A stretch of DNA of 64,000 nt from Betaproteobacteria bacterium GR16-43 (lineage in GTDB: Bacteria; Pseudomonadota; Gammaproteobacteria; Burkholderiales; Usitatibacteraceae), in the NCBI GenBank assembly GCA_001953215.1, contig CP019169.1, positions 3,224,001 to 3,288,000 of the forward strand, given 5' to 3'. A model generated the notes under the pieces. The model was not told the DNA's origin and did no database searches. It worked only from the letters and a program-made list of their open reading frames with translations. How positions within the stretch are numbered: the first letter of the stretch is position 1; each line of letters begins with the position of its first letter. The position numbers and the translations under genes were made by a program. Shown here in pieces: positions 46,846-54,736 of the stretch.

Positions 46846-47969
46846 AGACCACAACGAAGAAGCAACGCCTCGAGACCGCCATCGCTGGCGCCGTTCTGGC
46901 CGCTGCGGTGGCCGGCTGCTCCGTGCAGGCCACCAAGGACGAGGGCCGCACGCCGCAGCCGCTCGTGATCCAGCAACAGGGCAGCTTCGCCGTGGGCGGC
47001 ACCGTGACGAAGGTGCCTGGCACGTTCGATCCCATCGCGCAGGGCGCCTACACGCCCGCCGGTCCCGATCCCAAGGGTCAGACGATTCACGGCGACCACG
47101 CCTATGTCTTCTATCAGGTGCCGGTGAATGCGCGCCGCCTGCCATTGGTCTTCTGGCATGGCCACGGCCAGTCGGCGAAGACGTGGGAGACCACCCCCGA
47201 TGGGCGCGAAGGTTTCCAGACCATCTTCCTGCGTGAACGCTACCCCGTGTACCTGCTCGACCAGCCCCGACGCGGCCGCGCAGCAAAGAGCGCGGCACCG
47301 GGCACCATCCCGGCCACGGCCGATGAGCAGACCTGGTTCGGCATCTTCCGATTGGGTGTGTGGCCCAATCTCTACCCCGGCGTCGCGTTCTCCCAGGAGC
47401 CGGCGGCGCTCGAGCAGTTCTTCCGGCAAGCGCTCCCGAATACGGCACCGTATGACGTCGCCGTGAATACGAGCGCCGTCGCCGCGCTCTTCGACAAGAT
47501 CGGGGAGGGGATTCTCGTCACGCACTCGCAGAGCGGCACGCTCGGCTGGCGCACCGCGATGAAGAGCCCGAAGATCCGGGCCGTGGTGTCGTTCGAGCCG
47601 GGCGGCGACTTCGTGTTCCCTGAAGGGGAAGCGCCGTCGTTGCCGTTCGGAGGCCGTACGTTCACGCCGCCGACCGTGCCGCTGGATGAGTTCAAGCGGC
47701 TCACCCGCGTGCCGATCCTGGTCTACTACGGCGACAACATCCCGACGCAACCTACGACGAACCCGGGACAGGAGCAGTGGCGCGTATTCCGCGAGGTGGC
47801 GGGGCGCTGGAAGGATGCGGTCAATCGCCACGGCGGCGACGTCACGTTAGTGGACCTGCCCACTGTGGGTTTGCGCGGCAACACGCACTTCCCTATGTCG
47901 GATCTCAACAACGTCGAGGTCGCGAACCACCTCGGGCGATGGCTCACACAGAAGGGACTTGATCGATGA
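46842..47969 (+). CDS. alpha/beta hydrolase lipoprotein
   Basis: 375 residues with a lipoprotein signal (A-A-A-V-A-G-C). It has an F-W-H-G-H-G-Q-S motif near residue 105 (HG oxyanion region), nucleophile elbow T-H-S-Q-S-G near residue 227, and a late G-N-T-H-F-P-M with the catalytic His. It is distinct from the esterase upstream and likely acts at the outer or inner membrane surface. It is the last gene of the island; a possible CCGAAT/ATTCGG hairpin lies about 25 bp after the stop. Confidence 0.88.
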   Translation: MKTTTKKQRLETAIAGAVLAAAVAGCSVQATKDEGRTPQPLVIQQQGSFAVGGTVTKVPGTFDPIAQGAYTPAGPDPKGQTIHGDHAYVFYQVPVNARRLPLVFWHGHGQSAKTWETTPDGREGFQTIFLRERYPVYLLDQPRRGRAAKSAAPGTIPATADEQTWFGIFRLGVWPNLYPGVAFSQEPAALEQFFRQALPNTAPYDVAVNTSAVAALFDKIGEGILVTHSQSGTLGWRTAMKSPKIRAVVSFEPGGDFVFPEGEAPSLPFGGRTFTPPTVPLDEFKRLTRVPILVYYGDNIPTQPTTNPGQEQWRVFREVAGRWKDAVNRHGGDVTLVDLPTVGLRGNTHFPMSDLNNVEVANHLGRWLTQKGLDR

Positions 47970-48312
47970 CCTAACGGCCATGTCTCCGAATACGACTTTC
48001 GCCATTCGGTGGCATGCCCGGGCAAAACTCGACACAATCGGATTGATTGGCGAAAGAGAAACGATGCTAAGTCTTTGATTGGGCGAATTTCGTACAATCC
48101 CTGCAAAGCCGTGTACGGCGGTTCGATTCCGCCTCCTGCCTCCAGTTTCTCCCCTTCCGCTCGAACACGCAGACACGACCATCACGTCCCGCGCGTGCGG
48201 AAAATTCGCGTGTGGCCTTCCGGCGCGCCGCGCACAATTTCCCAAGACCACGAAACGCACCTGGCCATTCGACGAGGCTGCCACCTGACCTGGCAATCCC
48301 GGGAGACAGACT
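47970..48312. other. non-coding right end of island and attR flank
   Basis: 343 bp without a convincing gene. It contains a weak hairpin near 47990, two similar direct repeats TTGATTGGCGAA (48043-48054) and TTGATTGGGCGAA (48075-48087) just left of the tRNA-Cys copy, the attR-like repeat (48100-48145), and 167 bp of apparently featureless sequence up to the next GTG start. The part left of attR is more A/T-rich than its surroundings. Confidence 0.6.
48100..48145 (+). repeat. attR-like copy of the tRNA-Cys 3' end
   Basis: Exact copy of 42959-43004. The upstream sequence does not complete a tRNA (no D-arm or 5' acceptor strand), so this is a fragment, not a second gene. It marks the right boundary of the proposed island. 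Confidence 0.85.
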
Positions 48313-48744
48313 GTGGATATCTCGGATTCGGAACTGTGTGAAAAAGCCACCCAGTGCACTCGCCTGACTCGCGAGGCCGCCGCCACGAGACCTGGCTGGG
48401 ACTACATGGGGTGCGTCGGTTCCGCGCTCGTCACCGACCGTGGCCGTGTCTTCACCGGGGTCAACATCGCCCTGCAGTGCGGAATCGGATTTTGCGCGGA
48501 GCACAGCGCCGTGGCGGAGATGGTGCGAAACGGCGAGACCCGGATCGTAGCGATCGTCGCCACGACCGCGGACGGGACGATCATCCCTCCGTGCGGCCGC
48601 TGTCGCGAGCTGATCTACCAGATCGACAAGACCAACCTCGAGGCGCGAGTGATCGTCGGGAACGGAATGCGCACGACGCTGCGCGACCTGCTGCCCCGCA
48701 TCTGGCAGGAGAAGTTTCCCTGGGAGCTCTACTCGCAACGATAG
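48313..48744 (+). CDS. cytidine deaminase-like zinc enzyme
   Basis: 143 residues from a GTG. Zinc motif C-A-E-H-S-A near residue 61 provides a Cys and the catalytic Glu, and P-P-C-G-R-C-R-E near residue 94 provides two more Cys ligands. The sequence is of the CDA/blasticidin-S deaminase subgroup rather than the tRNA adenosine deaminase type. It should deaminate a free nucleoside or analogue. It lies just right of the island boundary and is followed by a strong hairpin. Confidence 0.87.
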   Translation: MDISDSELCEKATQCTRLTREAAATRPGWDYMGCVGSALVTDRGRVFTGVNIALQCGIGFCAEHSAVAEMVRNGETRIVAIVATTADGTIIPPCGRCRELIYQIDKTNLEARVIVGNGMRTTLRDLLPRIWQEKFPWELYSQR

Positions 48745-48760
48745 AGGCTTCACACAAACA

Positions 48761-48787
48761 AAAGGCCGGCGGGTTAGGCCGGCCTTT
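48761..48787. terminator. bidirectional hairpin terminator
   Basis: AAAGGCCGGC (48761-48770) and its exact reverse complement (48778-48787) around a 7-nt loop. On the minus strand the stem is followed by TTTTGTTTG, a good terminator tail for the peptide/LuxR side. On the plus strand it ends the deaminase gene. Confidence 0.75.
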
Positions 48788-48826
48788 CGAGCCCTACGCC
48801 GTGGCGGAGGGGTGGAACCGCCCGCT

Positions 48827-48892
48827 TCAGGCGATCGTTGCCTTCGCTGCGTGATCCATCACCACTACGGCGACATTCAGGGGCTTTTTCAC
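48827..48892 (-). CDS. 21-residue peptide frame with near-perfect Shine-Dalgarno
   Basis: A GTG-started frame encoding a peptide that begins V-K-K-P-L-N-V-A-V-V-V-M-D and ends A-K-A-T-I-A: basic, then hydrophobic, then His/Asp/Lys. Immediately upstream (48893-48906, minus strand) is GAAAGGAGGTGATC, complementary to the 3' end of 16S rRNA over its whole length, with AGGAGG 5 nt from the GTG. It lies between a LuxR-type gene on the same strand (112 bp upstream) and a terminator downstream. No family is recognised. It could be a secreted or regulatory peptide or a leader; expression is unproven. Confidence 0.5.
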   Translation of the reverse strand: MKKPLNVAVVVMDHAAKATIA

Positions 48893-48986
48893 GATCACCT
48901 CCTTTCGTGCGGTTGAGAACGACTTTACTTTACCTCAGGACAACGAGACTGCCTACGGTCCGACGCGGCCCTGCAAGTACACCGGC

Positions 48987-48998
48987 TGACGCGCGTCA
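48987..48998. promoter_or_regulatory. 12-bp perfect palindrome TGACGCGCGTCA
   Basis: A perfect palindrome just downstream of the LuxR stop and upstream of the peptide frame. Position and symmetry suit a regulator site for the small transcript, but a chance GC-rich palindrome cannot be excluded. Confidence 0.3.
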
Positions 48999-49004
48999 TC
49001 GGAG

Positions 49005-50012
49005 CTAGGCGACCGGCAGGGCGGTGATGTGCGCCACCGCCTCGGCCCGATCGTGGACTCCGAGCCTCTGGAAAAGGCACTTCAGGTGATACGAGACGGT
49101 GTTGTTGGTCACGGCGAGCGTTCTCGCGATGGCCTGGTTGCTGGCGCCCTTGGCCAGCAACACCGCGATCTCGCGCTGTTGTGGCGGCAACTGGGCCGTT
49201 TCCATGGCCCGGATGAAGTGAAGGATCATCGGCTCCTGTCGCCGGATCCGGATGCCGTACATCGCATCGTGGCCTTCGCCCCGCATCAGGTGCGCACAGA
49301 CACGGAATCGACCCCATCGAGTGACGCGGGAGAAAGTCGTGGTCTCCGCACGCGGGCTCGAGGTCCGGGAATCCACGGCGTTGCACGCGGCGGCCAGGGT
49401 CTTGGAGACGTGGTCGGAAATCGAGCCGATGGTCGAGTCGTTGATCGAGTTCATCGAGGCGTGCATGGCCAGGTGGCGCGCTTGATTGCAGGCGAGGCGA
49501 ACCGCACCCCGGCGATCCACCACCAGCATGGCCTCGTCGTCCGTGTCCCGGTACGAAAGAGATTCGTCGGGCAGGTTCTCGCGTGCGCACTTCACGAAGG
49601 AAAAGTAGCTGGCGACGCTCGCCAGGTCGGCACGTTCCTGCTCGCTGAAGGGTTTCAGGTGCGCGGACCGGTAAAGGCATATCTGGCCGCCACTTCGATC
49701 CTCATGCCAGATGCGTGCGTACAGCGCATGGTGGGAGGACTCTCGAGTGCCGGCTTCGACGCTCGCGCAGCCCAACGCAGCGCGCAACACGTGGCCGCCG
49801 CTGTCGAATGAGAGCGGGGCCAACTCGAGCGGCAGCATGCGCTCCGCGAATGTGTTGGAGACGCTTCCATCCGGGTTCAGCCACAGGAATCCGCTGAAGT
49901 CCCCGGGAATGAGCGTTCGGAGCGCAGGAAGGAGCGACCACATGATCAACTCCCCGGCCAGACCACTCCGGCAGAGTTGTCGAATCTGCAGTCGAGCGTA
50001 GCTTCGCTTCAA
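49005..50012 (-). CDS. LuxR-type helix-turn-helix regulator
   Basis: 335 residues. The C-terminal GerE/LuxR helix-turn-helix covers about residues 270-330 (L-P-P-Q-Q-R-E-I-A-V-L-L, then N-N-T-V-S-Y-H-L-K). The N-terminal 250 residues carry a GAF-like or unnamed sensory region and are neither a receiver nor an obvious acyl-homoserine-lactone domain. The TTG at 50012 follows an AAAAGG site and precedes the conserved R-S-Y-A-R-L-Q-I-R-Q-L-C stretch; a longer frame from 50060 lacks a ribosome site. No autoinducer synthase is nearby. The signal is unknown. Confidence 0.85.
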   Translation of the reverse strand: MKRSYARLQIRQLCRSGLAGELIMWSLLPALRTLIPGDFSGFLWLNPDGSVSNTFAERMLPLELAPLSFDSGGHVLRAALGCASVEAGTRESSHHALYARIWHEDRSGGQICLYRSAHLKPFSEQERADLASVASYFSFVKCARENLPDESLSYRDTDDEAMLVVDRRGAVRLACNQARHLAMHASMNSINDSTIGSISDHVSKTLAAACNAVDSRTSSPRAETTTFSRVTRWGRFRVCAHLMRGEGHDAMYGIRIRRQEPMILHFIRAMETAQLPPQQREIAVLLAKGASNQAIARTLAVTNNTVSYHLKCLFQRLGVHDRAEAVAHITALPVA

Positions 50013-50125
50013 GGGGTGCCTTTTCCGGCATTCGGAACGCGCCCGGTGATCCTCCCACAAGGAACCGCATTAACAAAAGTAAACGGACGTTTATGATCGG
50101 CCGGCCTTCGAGCCCTGCGCTGGAA

Positions 50126-50482
50126 TCAGTCCCGGCCGAAAAGGCTGCGCTCGCGAACTTCCACTCGCGTTCCCACGACGTCGCCGTTCGCAATGACGAT
50201 CCGGTACTTCCGCGGTTTGGCCGGCTCGAGCTCGCCGACGTTCGTGGACGGCTGCACTTCCTTGCCGTCCGCCGAGATCGCGACCAGGCGGAAAAGCGTC
50301 CCCACGGTCGCCTGGGAGTAATTGCGCAAGGTGCACTCCACTTCGGTGCGGCCCGGTGTCTGGTCGGCAGGGACCACCGCGCATCCATCGGCCTTCACCA
50401 GCAGGAGCGGTGAAATCGCAAGCTCGAGGCAGAAAGCGTCGGTCGCAACCATCATCACGGCGCCAATGAGCAGCTTCTTCAT
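50126..50482 (-). CDS. small secreted protein, unknown
   Basis: 118 residues with a signal peptide (M-K-K-L-L-I-G-A-V-M-M-V-A-T-D-A-F-C) and a small beta-rich mature domain with two cysteines (G-C-A-V-V, E-C-T-L-R-N-Y) likely to form a disulphide. No family is recognised. GGAGGACATGATG gives two adjacent start codons; the second (50482) has the better ribosome-site spacing. It lies on the same strand as the LuxR-type gene, downstream of zwf. Confidence 0.75.
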   Translation of the reverse strand: MKKLLIGAVMMVATDAFCLELAISPLLLVKADGCAVVPADQTPGRTEVECTLRNYSQATVGTLFRLVAISADGKEVQPSTNVGELEPAKPRKYRIVIANGDVVGTRVEVRERSLFGRD

Positions 50483-50519
50483 CATGTCCTCCAGGGGAAC
50501 GGTCGTGGTCGTCCGCATA

Positions 50520-51977
50520 CTACTCGTGCCAGTGGTGCCCGTGTCGCTCCGTGAGCGCCGCGGCTTCGGAAGGTCCCCAGCTTCCCGCGGAATAGGGGCG
50601 CACGGCATGCCCGGCAACGCGCCAACCCTCGACGATCCCGTCGATCCACCGCCACGACGCCTCGATCTCGTCGCGGCGCACGAAGAGCGCCGGGTTGTCG
50701 CGCAGCACGTCCAGCAGCATCCGTTCGTAGGCGATGCGCCGTCGATCGGTGCCGAATGCGCCGCCGGGCGAGAGGTTCAGCGCCACCTCGCCCAGTTGCA
50801 TCTGGTTCAGGCCCGGCTTCTTGTGCATGAGCGAGAGCGTGATGGTCTCGTTGGGCTGCAGGCGAATGAGCAGCGCGTTGGCGTCCAGGCCCTGGCCGAT
50901 GCCGGCGAAGATGTTGAAGGGTGCCGGCTTGAACTGGATCACGATCTCGCTCGTGCGCTGCTTCATGCGCTTGCCGGTGCGCAGGTAGAAGGGCACGCCC
51001 GACCAGCGCCAGTTGTCCACCTCCGCGCGGATCGCGACGAAGGATTCCGTCCCGCTCTCGGAATGCGCGCCTTCCTCCTCGAGGTAGCCCGGCACGCCCT
51101 TGCCGTCGATGTAGCCTCCCGCATACTGGCCGCGCACCGTGTTCCGGTTGACGTGTTCGCCCGTGATGGGCCGCAAGGACCAGAGCACCTTCACCTTCTC
51201 GTTGCGCACGGCCGAAGGCGTGAACGCCGCCGGCGGCTCCATGGCGACCAGGCAAAGGAGCTGCAGCACGTGGCTCTGCACCATGTCCCGCAGCGCGCCG
51301 GCCCGGTCGTAGTATCCCCACCGGCCTTCGATGCCGACGGTCTCGGCGACCGTGATCTGCACGTGGTCGATGGCGGTCGAATTCCACAGCGGCTCGAAGA
51401 TCGCGTTGCCGAAACGCAGCGCGATCAGGTTCTGGACCGCTTCCTTCCCCAGGTAGTGGTCGATGCGGAAGATCCGATTCTCGGCGAAGGCGGATCCGAG
51501 CGCGTCGTTGACGGCCTCGGCGCTCGCGGCGTCGTGGCCGATCGGTTTCTCGACGACGGCGCGCGAGTGCTCGTCGACCAGGTTTGCGGCACGCAGACCC
51601 AGGGCGATCGGACCGAAGAGATCGGGGCCGGTGGAGAAGTAGTAGATGACGCCGCCGGGTCCGGACGGCAATGCAGCGCGCAGCGACTCGAGGCCGCGAG
51701 TCTCGCCAATGCCGACGGCCGCGTAGCGGATCCGGCTTGCGAATGCAGCGAAGGTCGCGTCGTCGTAGAGCGCGGCATTGGCCGATGTGCGTACCGCTTC
51801 GCGCACGCGCTCGATGAATTCGCCCTGCGTGACGGCGTGCCTCGCGGCGCCCACGAGCTGCATGGCGCCCGGCAGCAGGTTCTCCTTGTGGAGCGCGTAG
51901 AGGGAGGGCCAGAGCATGCGCCGGGCGAGATCGCCGGTGGCGCCGAACAAGACCAGTGCGCGGCAGGGAAGGGACAT
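50520..51977 (-). CDS. zwf: glucose-6-phosphate 1-dehydrogenase
   Basis: 485 residues. The N-terminal Rossmann motif G-A-T-G-D-L-A-R-R is near residue 13, the active-site signature R-I-D-H-Y-L-G-K-E near residue 172, and E-K-P-I-G-H-D near residue 143. It catalyses the first step of the oxidative pentose phosphate pathway and makes NADPH. No edd, pgl or other pathway genes are adjacent. It is divergent from yidD, with only 22 bp between the start codons. Confidence 0.97.
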   Translation of the reverse strand: MSLPCRALVLFGATGDLARRMLWPSLYALHKENLLPGAMQLVGAARHAVTQGEFIERVREAVRTSANAALYDDATFAAFASRIRYAAVGIGETRGLESLRAALPSGPGGVIYYFSTGPDLFGPIALGLRAANLVDEHSRAVVEKPIGHDAASAEAVNDALGSAFAENRIFRIDHYLGKEAVQNLIALRFGNAIFEPLWNSTAIDHVQITVAETVGIEGRWGYYDRAGALRDMVQSHVLQLLCLVAMEPPAAFTPSAVRNEKVKVLWSLRPITGEHVNRNTVRGQYAGGYIDGKGVPGYLEEEGAHSESGTESFVAIRAEVDNWRWSGVPFYLRTGKRMKQRTSEIVIQFKPAPFNIFAGIGQGLDANALLIRLQPNETITLSLMHKKPGLNQMQLGEVALNLSPGGAFGTDRRRIAYERMLLDVLRDNPALFVRRDEIEASWRWIDGIVEGWRVAGHAVRPYSAGSWGPSEAAALTERHGHHWHE

Positions 51978-51999
51978 CCCGTCACGTTATCATTCCTGC

Positions 52000-52434
52000 G
52001 TGAAGCCTCTCGCCCTCGGCGCCATTCGCCTCTACCAGAGGTACATCTCGCCCTACAAGGGATTCATTTGCGCCTACCGTGCGCACACGGGGCGCGCCAG
52101 CTGCTCGGCCCTGGGCTACCGGGCCGTTCGCCGGTACGGCGTCTTCCGGGGCGCGGGGATCATCGGCTCGCGAACGCACCTTTGCGGCGTGGCGCATCGA
52201 CGCTATCAGGCGACTCCGCTTCCGCGTGCCCTTCACTCGCAACGAGGAGATTGCGACCCGGGATGCGACCTGCCGTGCGACGGAGGCTGCGACCTTCCGA
52301 GCGGGATATCCAGGGGCATTGCCGACTGCCTGAGCTCGTGCGACTTCGGCGGCGACTGCGATTGGCCCCGCAAGCGCAAGGAGTCGAAGGAGAAGGAGCA
52401 ACACATCCACATTCCCCCGGAGAGAAAACCGTGA
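52000..52434 (+). CDS. yidD: YidD-like membrane insertion efficiency factor with Cys-rich tail
   Basis: 144 residues from a GTG. The first 75 residues are a typical YidD domain: A-I-R-L-Y-Q-R-Y-I-S-P, then C-S-A-L-G-Y-R-A-V-R-R-Y-G-V-F-R-G. The remaining 70 are unlike standard YidD and contain nine Cys in a C-D-x-x-C pattern (D-C-D-P-G-C-D-L-P-C, D-C-L-S-S-C-D) and a basic K-R-K-E-S-K-E-K-E end. It is away from rpmH/rnpA, so a specialised role is possible. It overlaps the peptidase gene (GTGA). Confidence 0.85.
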   Translation: MKPLALGAIRLYQRYISPYKGFICAYRAHTGRASCSALGYRAVRRYGVFRGAGIIGSRTHLCGVAHRRYQATPLPRALHSQRGDCDPGCDLPCDGGCDLPSGISRGIADCLSSCDFGGDCDWPRKRKESKEKEQHIHIPPERKP

Positions 52435-53732
52435 TCGCCAGGACGACCATCAGGATGTTTCGACATGCGGCCCTCGTGCTTGCGACAGTTGCGGCCGGCA
52501 GCGTCCTCGCGGAGGCCGATCCCCGGATCAACGCACTCGCGCGCGAGCACAAGCCCGCAATGCTCGAGACGATGCGAGAGCTCGTGGGTTTCGAATCGGG
52601 CTCGCGGGAGATCGACGAGCTGGACCGCATCGCGGCCCACATCGCCGTGAAATTCCGGGCGTTGGGCGCGCAAGTCGAGTGGGTTGAATCGACCGAAGCG
52701 CAGACCACGCGGTTTTCGGACACGCCCGAGCGCATCGGCAAGATGGTGAAGGCCACGTTCACGGGTAGCGGCAAGGCCCGCATCCTGCTCCTTGCCCACA
52801 TGGACACGGTGTATCCGAAAGGCATGCTCGCGAAGCAGCCTTTCCGCATCGACGGGAATCGCGCATACGGGCTGGGCATCGCCGACGACAAGCAGGGCAT
52901 CGCGCTGATCCTCCACGTGATGGCGATGCTGAAATCGCTGGACTTCCGCGACTACGGAACGATCACGGTACTCGTCAATGGCGACGAGGAGATCTCCTCG
53001 CCCGCGGGCCGCTACCACCAGGCGCTGCTTGGGGAGTCGCACGACGTCGTCCTCTCGTACGAAGGTGGCGGCTCTCCGGAAGAGGAGCGCCTGCGCCTGG
53101 CCACGAGCGGCATCGCGCTGGCTCACCTCAACGTGAGCGGCCGCGCCTCGCATGCGGGATCGGCGCCCGAGCGCGGCGTGAACGCGCTCGACGAGCTCGC
53201 GTTCCAGATCGGCCAGATGCGCGATCTCTCCGACCCGAAGACGGGCATCAAGGTGAACTGGACGCTCGCGAAGGCGGGTGTCGTGCACAACATGATCCCG
53301 CCGGATGCGCACGCGACCGCGGATGTGCGCGTGGAGCGAGTCTCCGATTTCGACGTTGCCGAGAAGGCCATTCGCGCGCGCATCCGCAAGCAGTTGCTGC
53401 CGGAGGCGAAGGTGGAGCTGGTGTTCGAGCGCCACTTCCTCCCGCTGGAGCTGCGGCCGGTTTCGCGCGCGCTCGCCGCGCACGCGCAGTCGATCTACAG
53501 CGAGATCGGCCGGCCGATCAAGGTCATCGAGCGCTCGACGGGCGGCGGGACCGATGCGTCGAACGCGGCGGTGCGCGCGAAGGGGCCCGTGATCGAGGGC
53601 TTCGGCCTGCAGGGCTTCGGCTCGCACAGCGCCAATGCGGAGTACGTCGTCATCGACGACATCGAGCCCAAGCTCTACCTCTCGACGCGGTTGATCATGG
53701 ACATCGCGAAGGGTAGGGCGCCCGCCCCGTAG
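52431..53732 (+). CDS. M20 family metallopeptidase (carboxypeptidase G2-like)
   Basis: 433 residues with an N-terminal export signal. The M20 zinc ligands are in L-A-H-M-D-T-V, G-I-A-D-D-K-Q-G, N-G-D-E-E-I (catalytic Glu pair), Y-E-G-G-G and F-G-S-H-S-A-N-A-E. A dimerisation domain covers about residues 215-320. It likely removes C-terminal amino acids, with glutamate as a guess, in the periplasm. The GTG overlaps the yidD stop; an in-frame ATG at 52455 right before the hydrophobic segment is an alternative start. Confidence 0.92.
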   Translation: MIARTTIRMFRHAALVLATVAAGSVLAEADPRINALAREHKPAMLETMRELVGFESGSREIDELDRIAAHIAVKFRALGAQVEWVESTEAQTTRFSDTPERIGKMVKATFTGSGKARILLLAHMDTVYPKGMLAKQPFRIDGNRAYGLGIADDKQGIALILHVMAMLKSLDFRDYGTITVLVNGDEEISSPAGRYHQALLGESHDVVLSYEGGGSPEEERLRLATSGIALAHLNVSGRASHAGSAPERGVNALDELAFQIGQMRDLSDPKTGIKVNWTLAKAGVVHNMIPPDAHATADVRVERVSDFDVAEKAIRARIRKQLLPEAKVELVFERHFLPLELRPVSRALAAHAQSIYSEIGRPIKVIERSTGGGTDASNAAVRAKGPVIEGFGLQGFGSHSANAEYVVIDDIEPKLYLSTRLIMDIAKGRAPAP

Positions 53733-53786
53733 GTCCTTCCGGCCCCCCCCGAATCCGGTAACAAGCATTGGGACGTTCCCGCTCGC

Positions 53787-53815
53787 TTGACGGCATAACG
53801 ATCGTTATGTATCGT
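53787..53815 (+). promoter_or_regulatory. promoter with palindromic TetR-type operator
   Basis: TTGACG (53787-53792), a 17-bp spacer and TATCGT (53810-53815) form a promoter. A perfect 16-bp palindrome CATAACGATCGTTATG (53794-53809) fills nearly the whole spacer, so a bound repressor would block RNA polymerase. Half-site-like ATCGT and CGGTCGTTA lie just downstream. The operon that follows ends with a TetR gene, the likely ligand-responsive repressor. Confidence 0.7.
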
Positions 53816-53889
53816 CACATCACGGTCGTTACCTCAATGGCCCGGCCCGCGGCCAACCCTGCGGCTCAAACCACCACCCGGAGCCCTCC

Positions 53890-54306
53890 ATGCCCCTTAC
53901 CCTGATCGTCACCGAAGGCGTCATCCCCAAGGATCGCGAAGCCGACACGATGGCGCGCCTTTCCGAAACCATGCTGAAGTTGCACGGCCTTACCGGCAAC
54001 AAGGCCATGACACCGAATGTCATCGGCAGCATCCAGGTCGTGCCGAAGGGCAGTACGTTCGCCGGGCTCAAGCCCACGGCCGTCGCGATCGTCGAATGGA
54101 AGGTTCCCGCCTTCGCTTTCACGGACCGCGAGATCCAGAAGGCCTACGTGGCCGAGGCGACGGAGATCGTCCACGAGGCGTCGGGCCGCAGGCATTCGAA
54201 GGATTTCATCTGGGTGAACGTGACCCATGCGGTGGACGGCATCTGGGGTTCCTCGGGTAAGGCGCACACCAACGCGGAGCTGGGTGCCGCGGTGGCCCTG
54301 GGGTGA
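53890..54306 (+). CDS. tautomerase superfamily protein
   Basis: 138 residues. It begins M-P-L-T-L-I-V, so the catalytic Pro2 of the 4-oxalocrotonate tautomerase superfamily is in place after Met removal. The length suggests two fused tautomerase-type beta-alpha-beta units. The exact substrate is unknown. It is the first gene of the operon with glyoxalase and TetR; the three probably handle a reactive carbonyl compound. The stop overlaps the next start. Confidence 0.85.
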   Translation: MPLTLIVTEGVIPKDREADTMARLSETMLKLHGLTGNKAMTPNVIGSIQVVPKGSTFAGLKPTAVAIVEWKVPAFAFTDREIQKAYVAEATEIVHEASGRRHSKDFIWVNVTHAVDGIWGSSGKAHTNAELGAAVALG

Positions 54307-54716
54307 AATCCGCGCGCGTGGTCCACACCATGCTTCGCGTCGCCGACCTCGACCGGGCCGTGTCGTTCTACACGGCCAAGTTGGGCATGACGCTCCTGCG
54401 AAGGGAAGACTATCCAGCGGGCCGGTTCACGCTGGCCTTCGTCGGTTACGGGGCAGAGGCGGATGGCGCGTGCCTCGAACTGACCCACAACTGGGACCGA
54501 GACACGTACGACCACGGCGATGCGTACGGACACATGGCGCTCGCCGTGGACGACGTGGGCGCCACGTGCCTCGCGCTGGAGAGATCGGGCGTTCACATTG
54601 CGCGGCCTGCCGGACCGATGTCGGCCGCATCTCCGGATCGGGCCCGGCCCGAGGTCATCGCGTTCATCGAAGACCCGGATGGATACCGCATTGAACTCGT
54701 GGAGAATAGGGGTTAG
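54303..54716 (+). CDS. gloA: glyoxalase I (lactoylglutathione lyase)
   Basis: 137 residues from a GTG overlapping the previous stop. It is a VOC fold with R-V-V-H-T-M-L-R-V (metal His), C-L-E-L-T-H-N-W (metal Glu), G-H-M-A-L-A-V (metal His) and E-D-P-D-G-Y-R-I-E-L (metal Glu): the four glyoxalase I ligands in order. It converts the methylglyoxal-glutathione adduct to lactoylglutathione. Its place between a tautomerase and a TetR gene suggests electrophile defence. Confidence 0.93.
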   Translation: MKSARVVHTMLRVADLDRAVSFYTAKLGMTLLRREDYPAGRFTLAFVGYGAEADGACLELTHNWDRDTYDHGDAYGHMALAVDDVGATCLALERSGVHIARPAGPMSAASPDRARPEVIAFIEDPDGYRIELVENRG

Positions 54717-54736
54717 GCCGATCCAGGGGAAATTTG

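Noticed and set aside
48100-48145. A second tRNA-Cys gene
   Set aside because: Only the part from the anticodon loop to CCA is present; the 5' acceptor strand and D-arm are missing, so it is a repeat fragment.
48827-48892. PqqA-like precursor peptide
   Set aside because: PqqA-type precursors have a conserved Glu and Tyr, which this peptide lacks, and no pqq genes are near.
48893-48906. A fragment of 16S rRNA
   Set aside because: The plus strand matches the 16S tail over only 14 nt and the flanks do not; the position before a GTG makes a Shine-Dalgarno site more likely.
49005-50012. Acyl-homoserine-lactone quorum-sensing receptor
   Set aside because: The N-terminal region lacks a recognisable autoinducer-binding pattern and there is no synthase gene nearby; only the DNA-binding domain is of LuxR type.
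50322-53732. A frame of more than 1100 codons crossing zwf antisense and continuing into yidD/peptidase territory
   Set aside because: High GC leaves long open frames opposite and beside real genes. The part antisense to zwf has no family similarity; only the last 433 codons (the M20 peptidase) are real.
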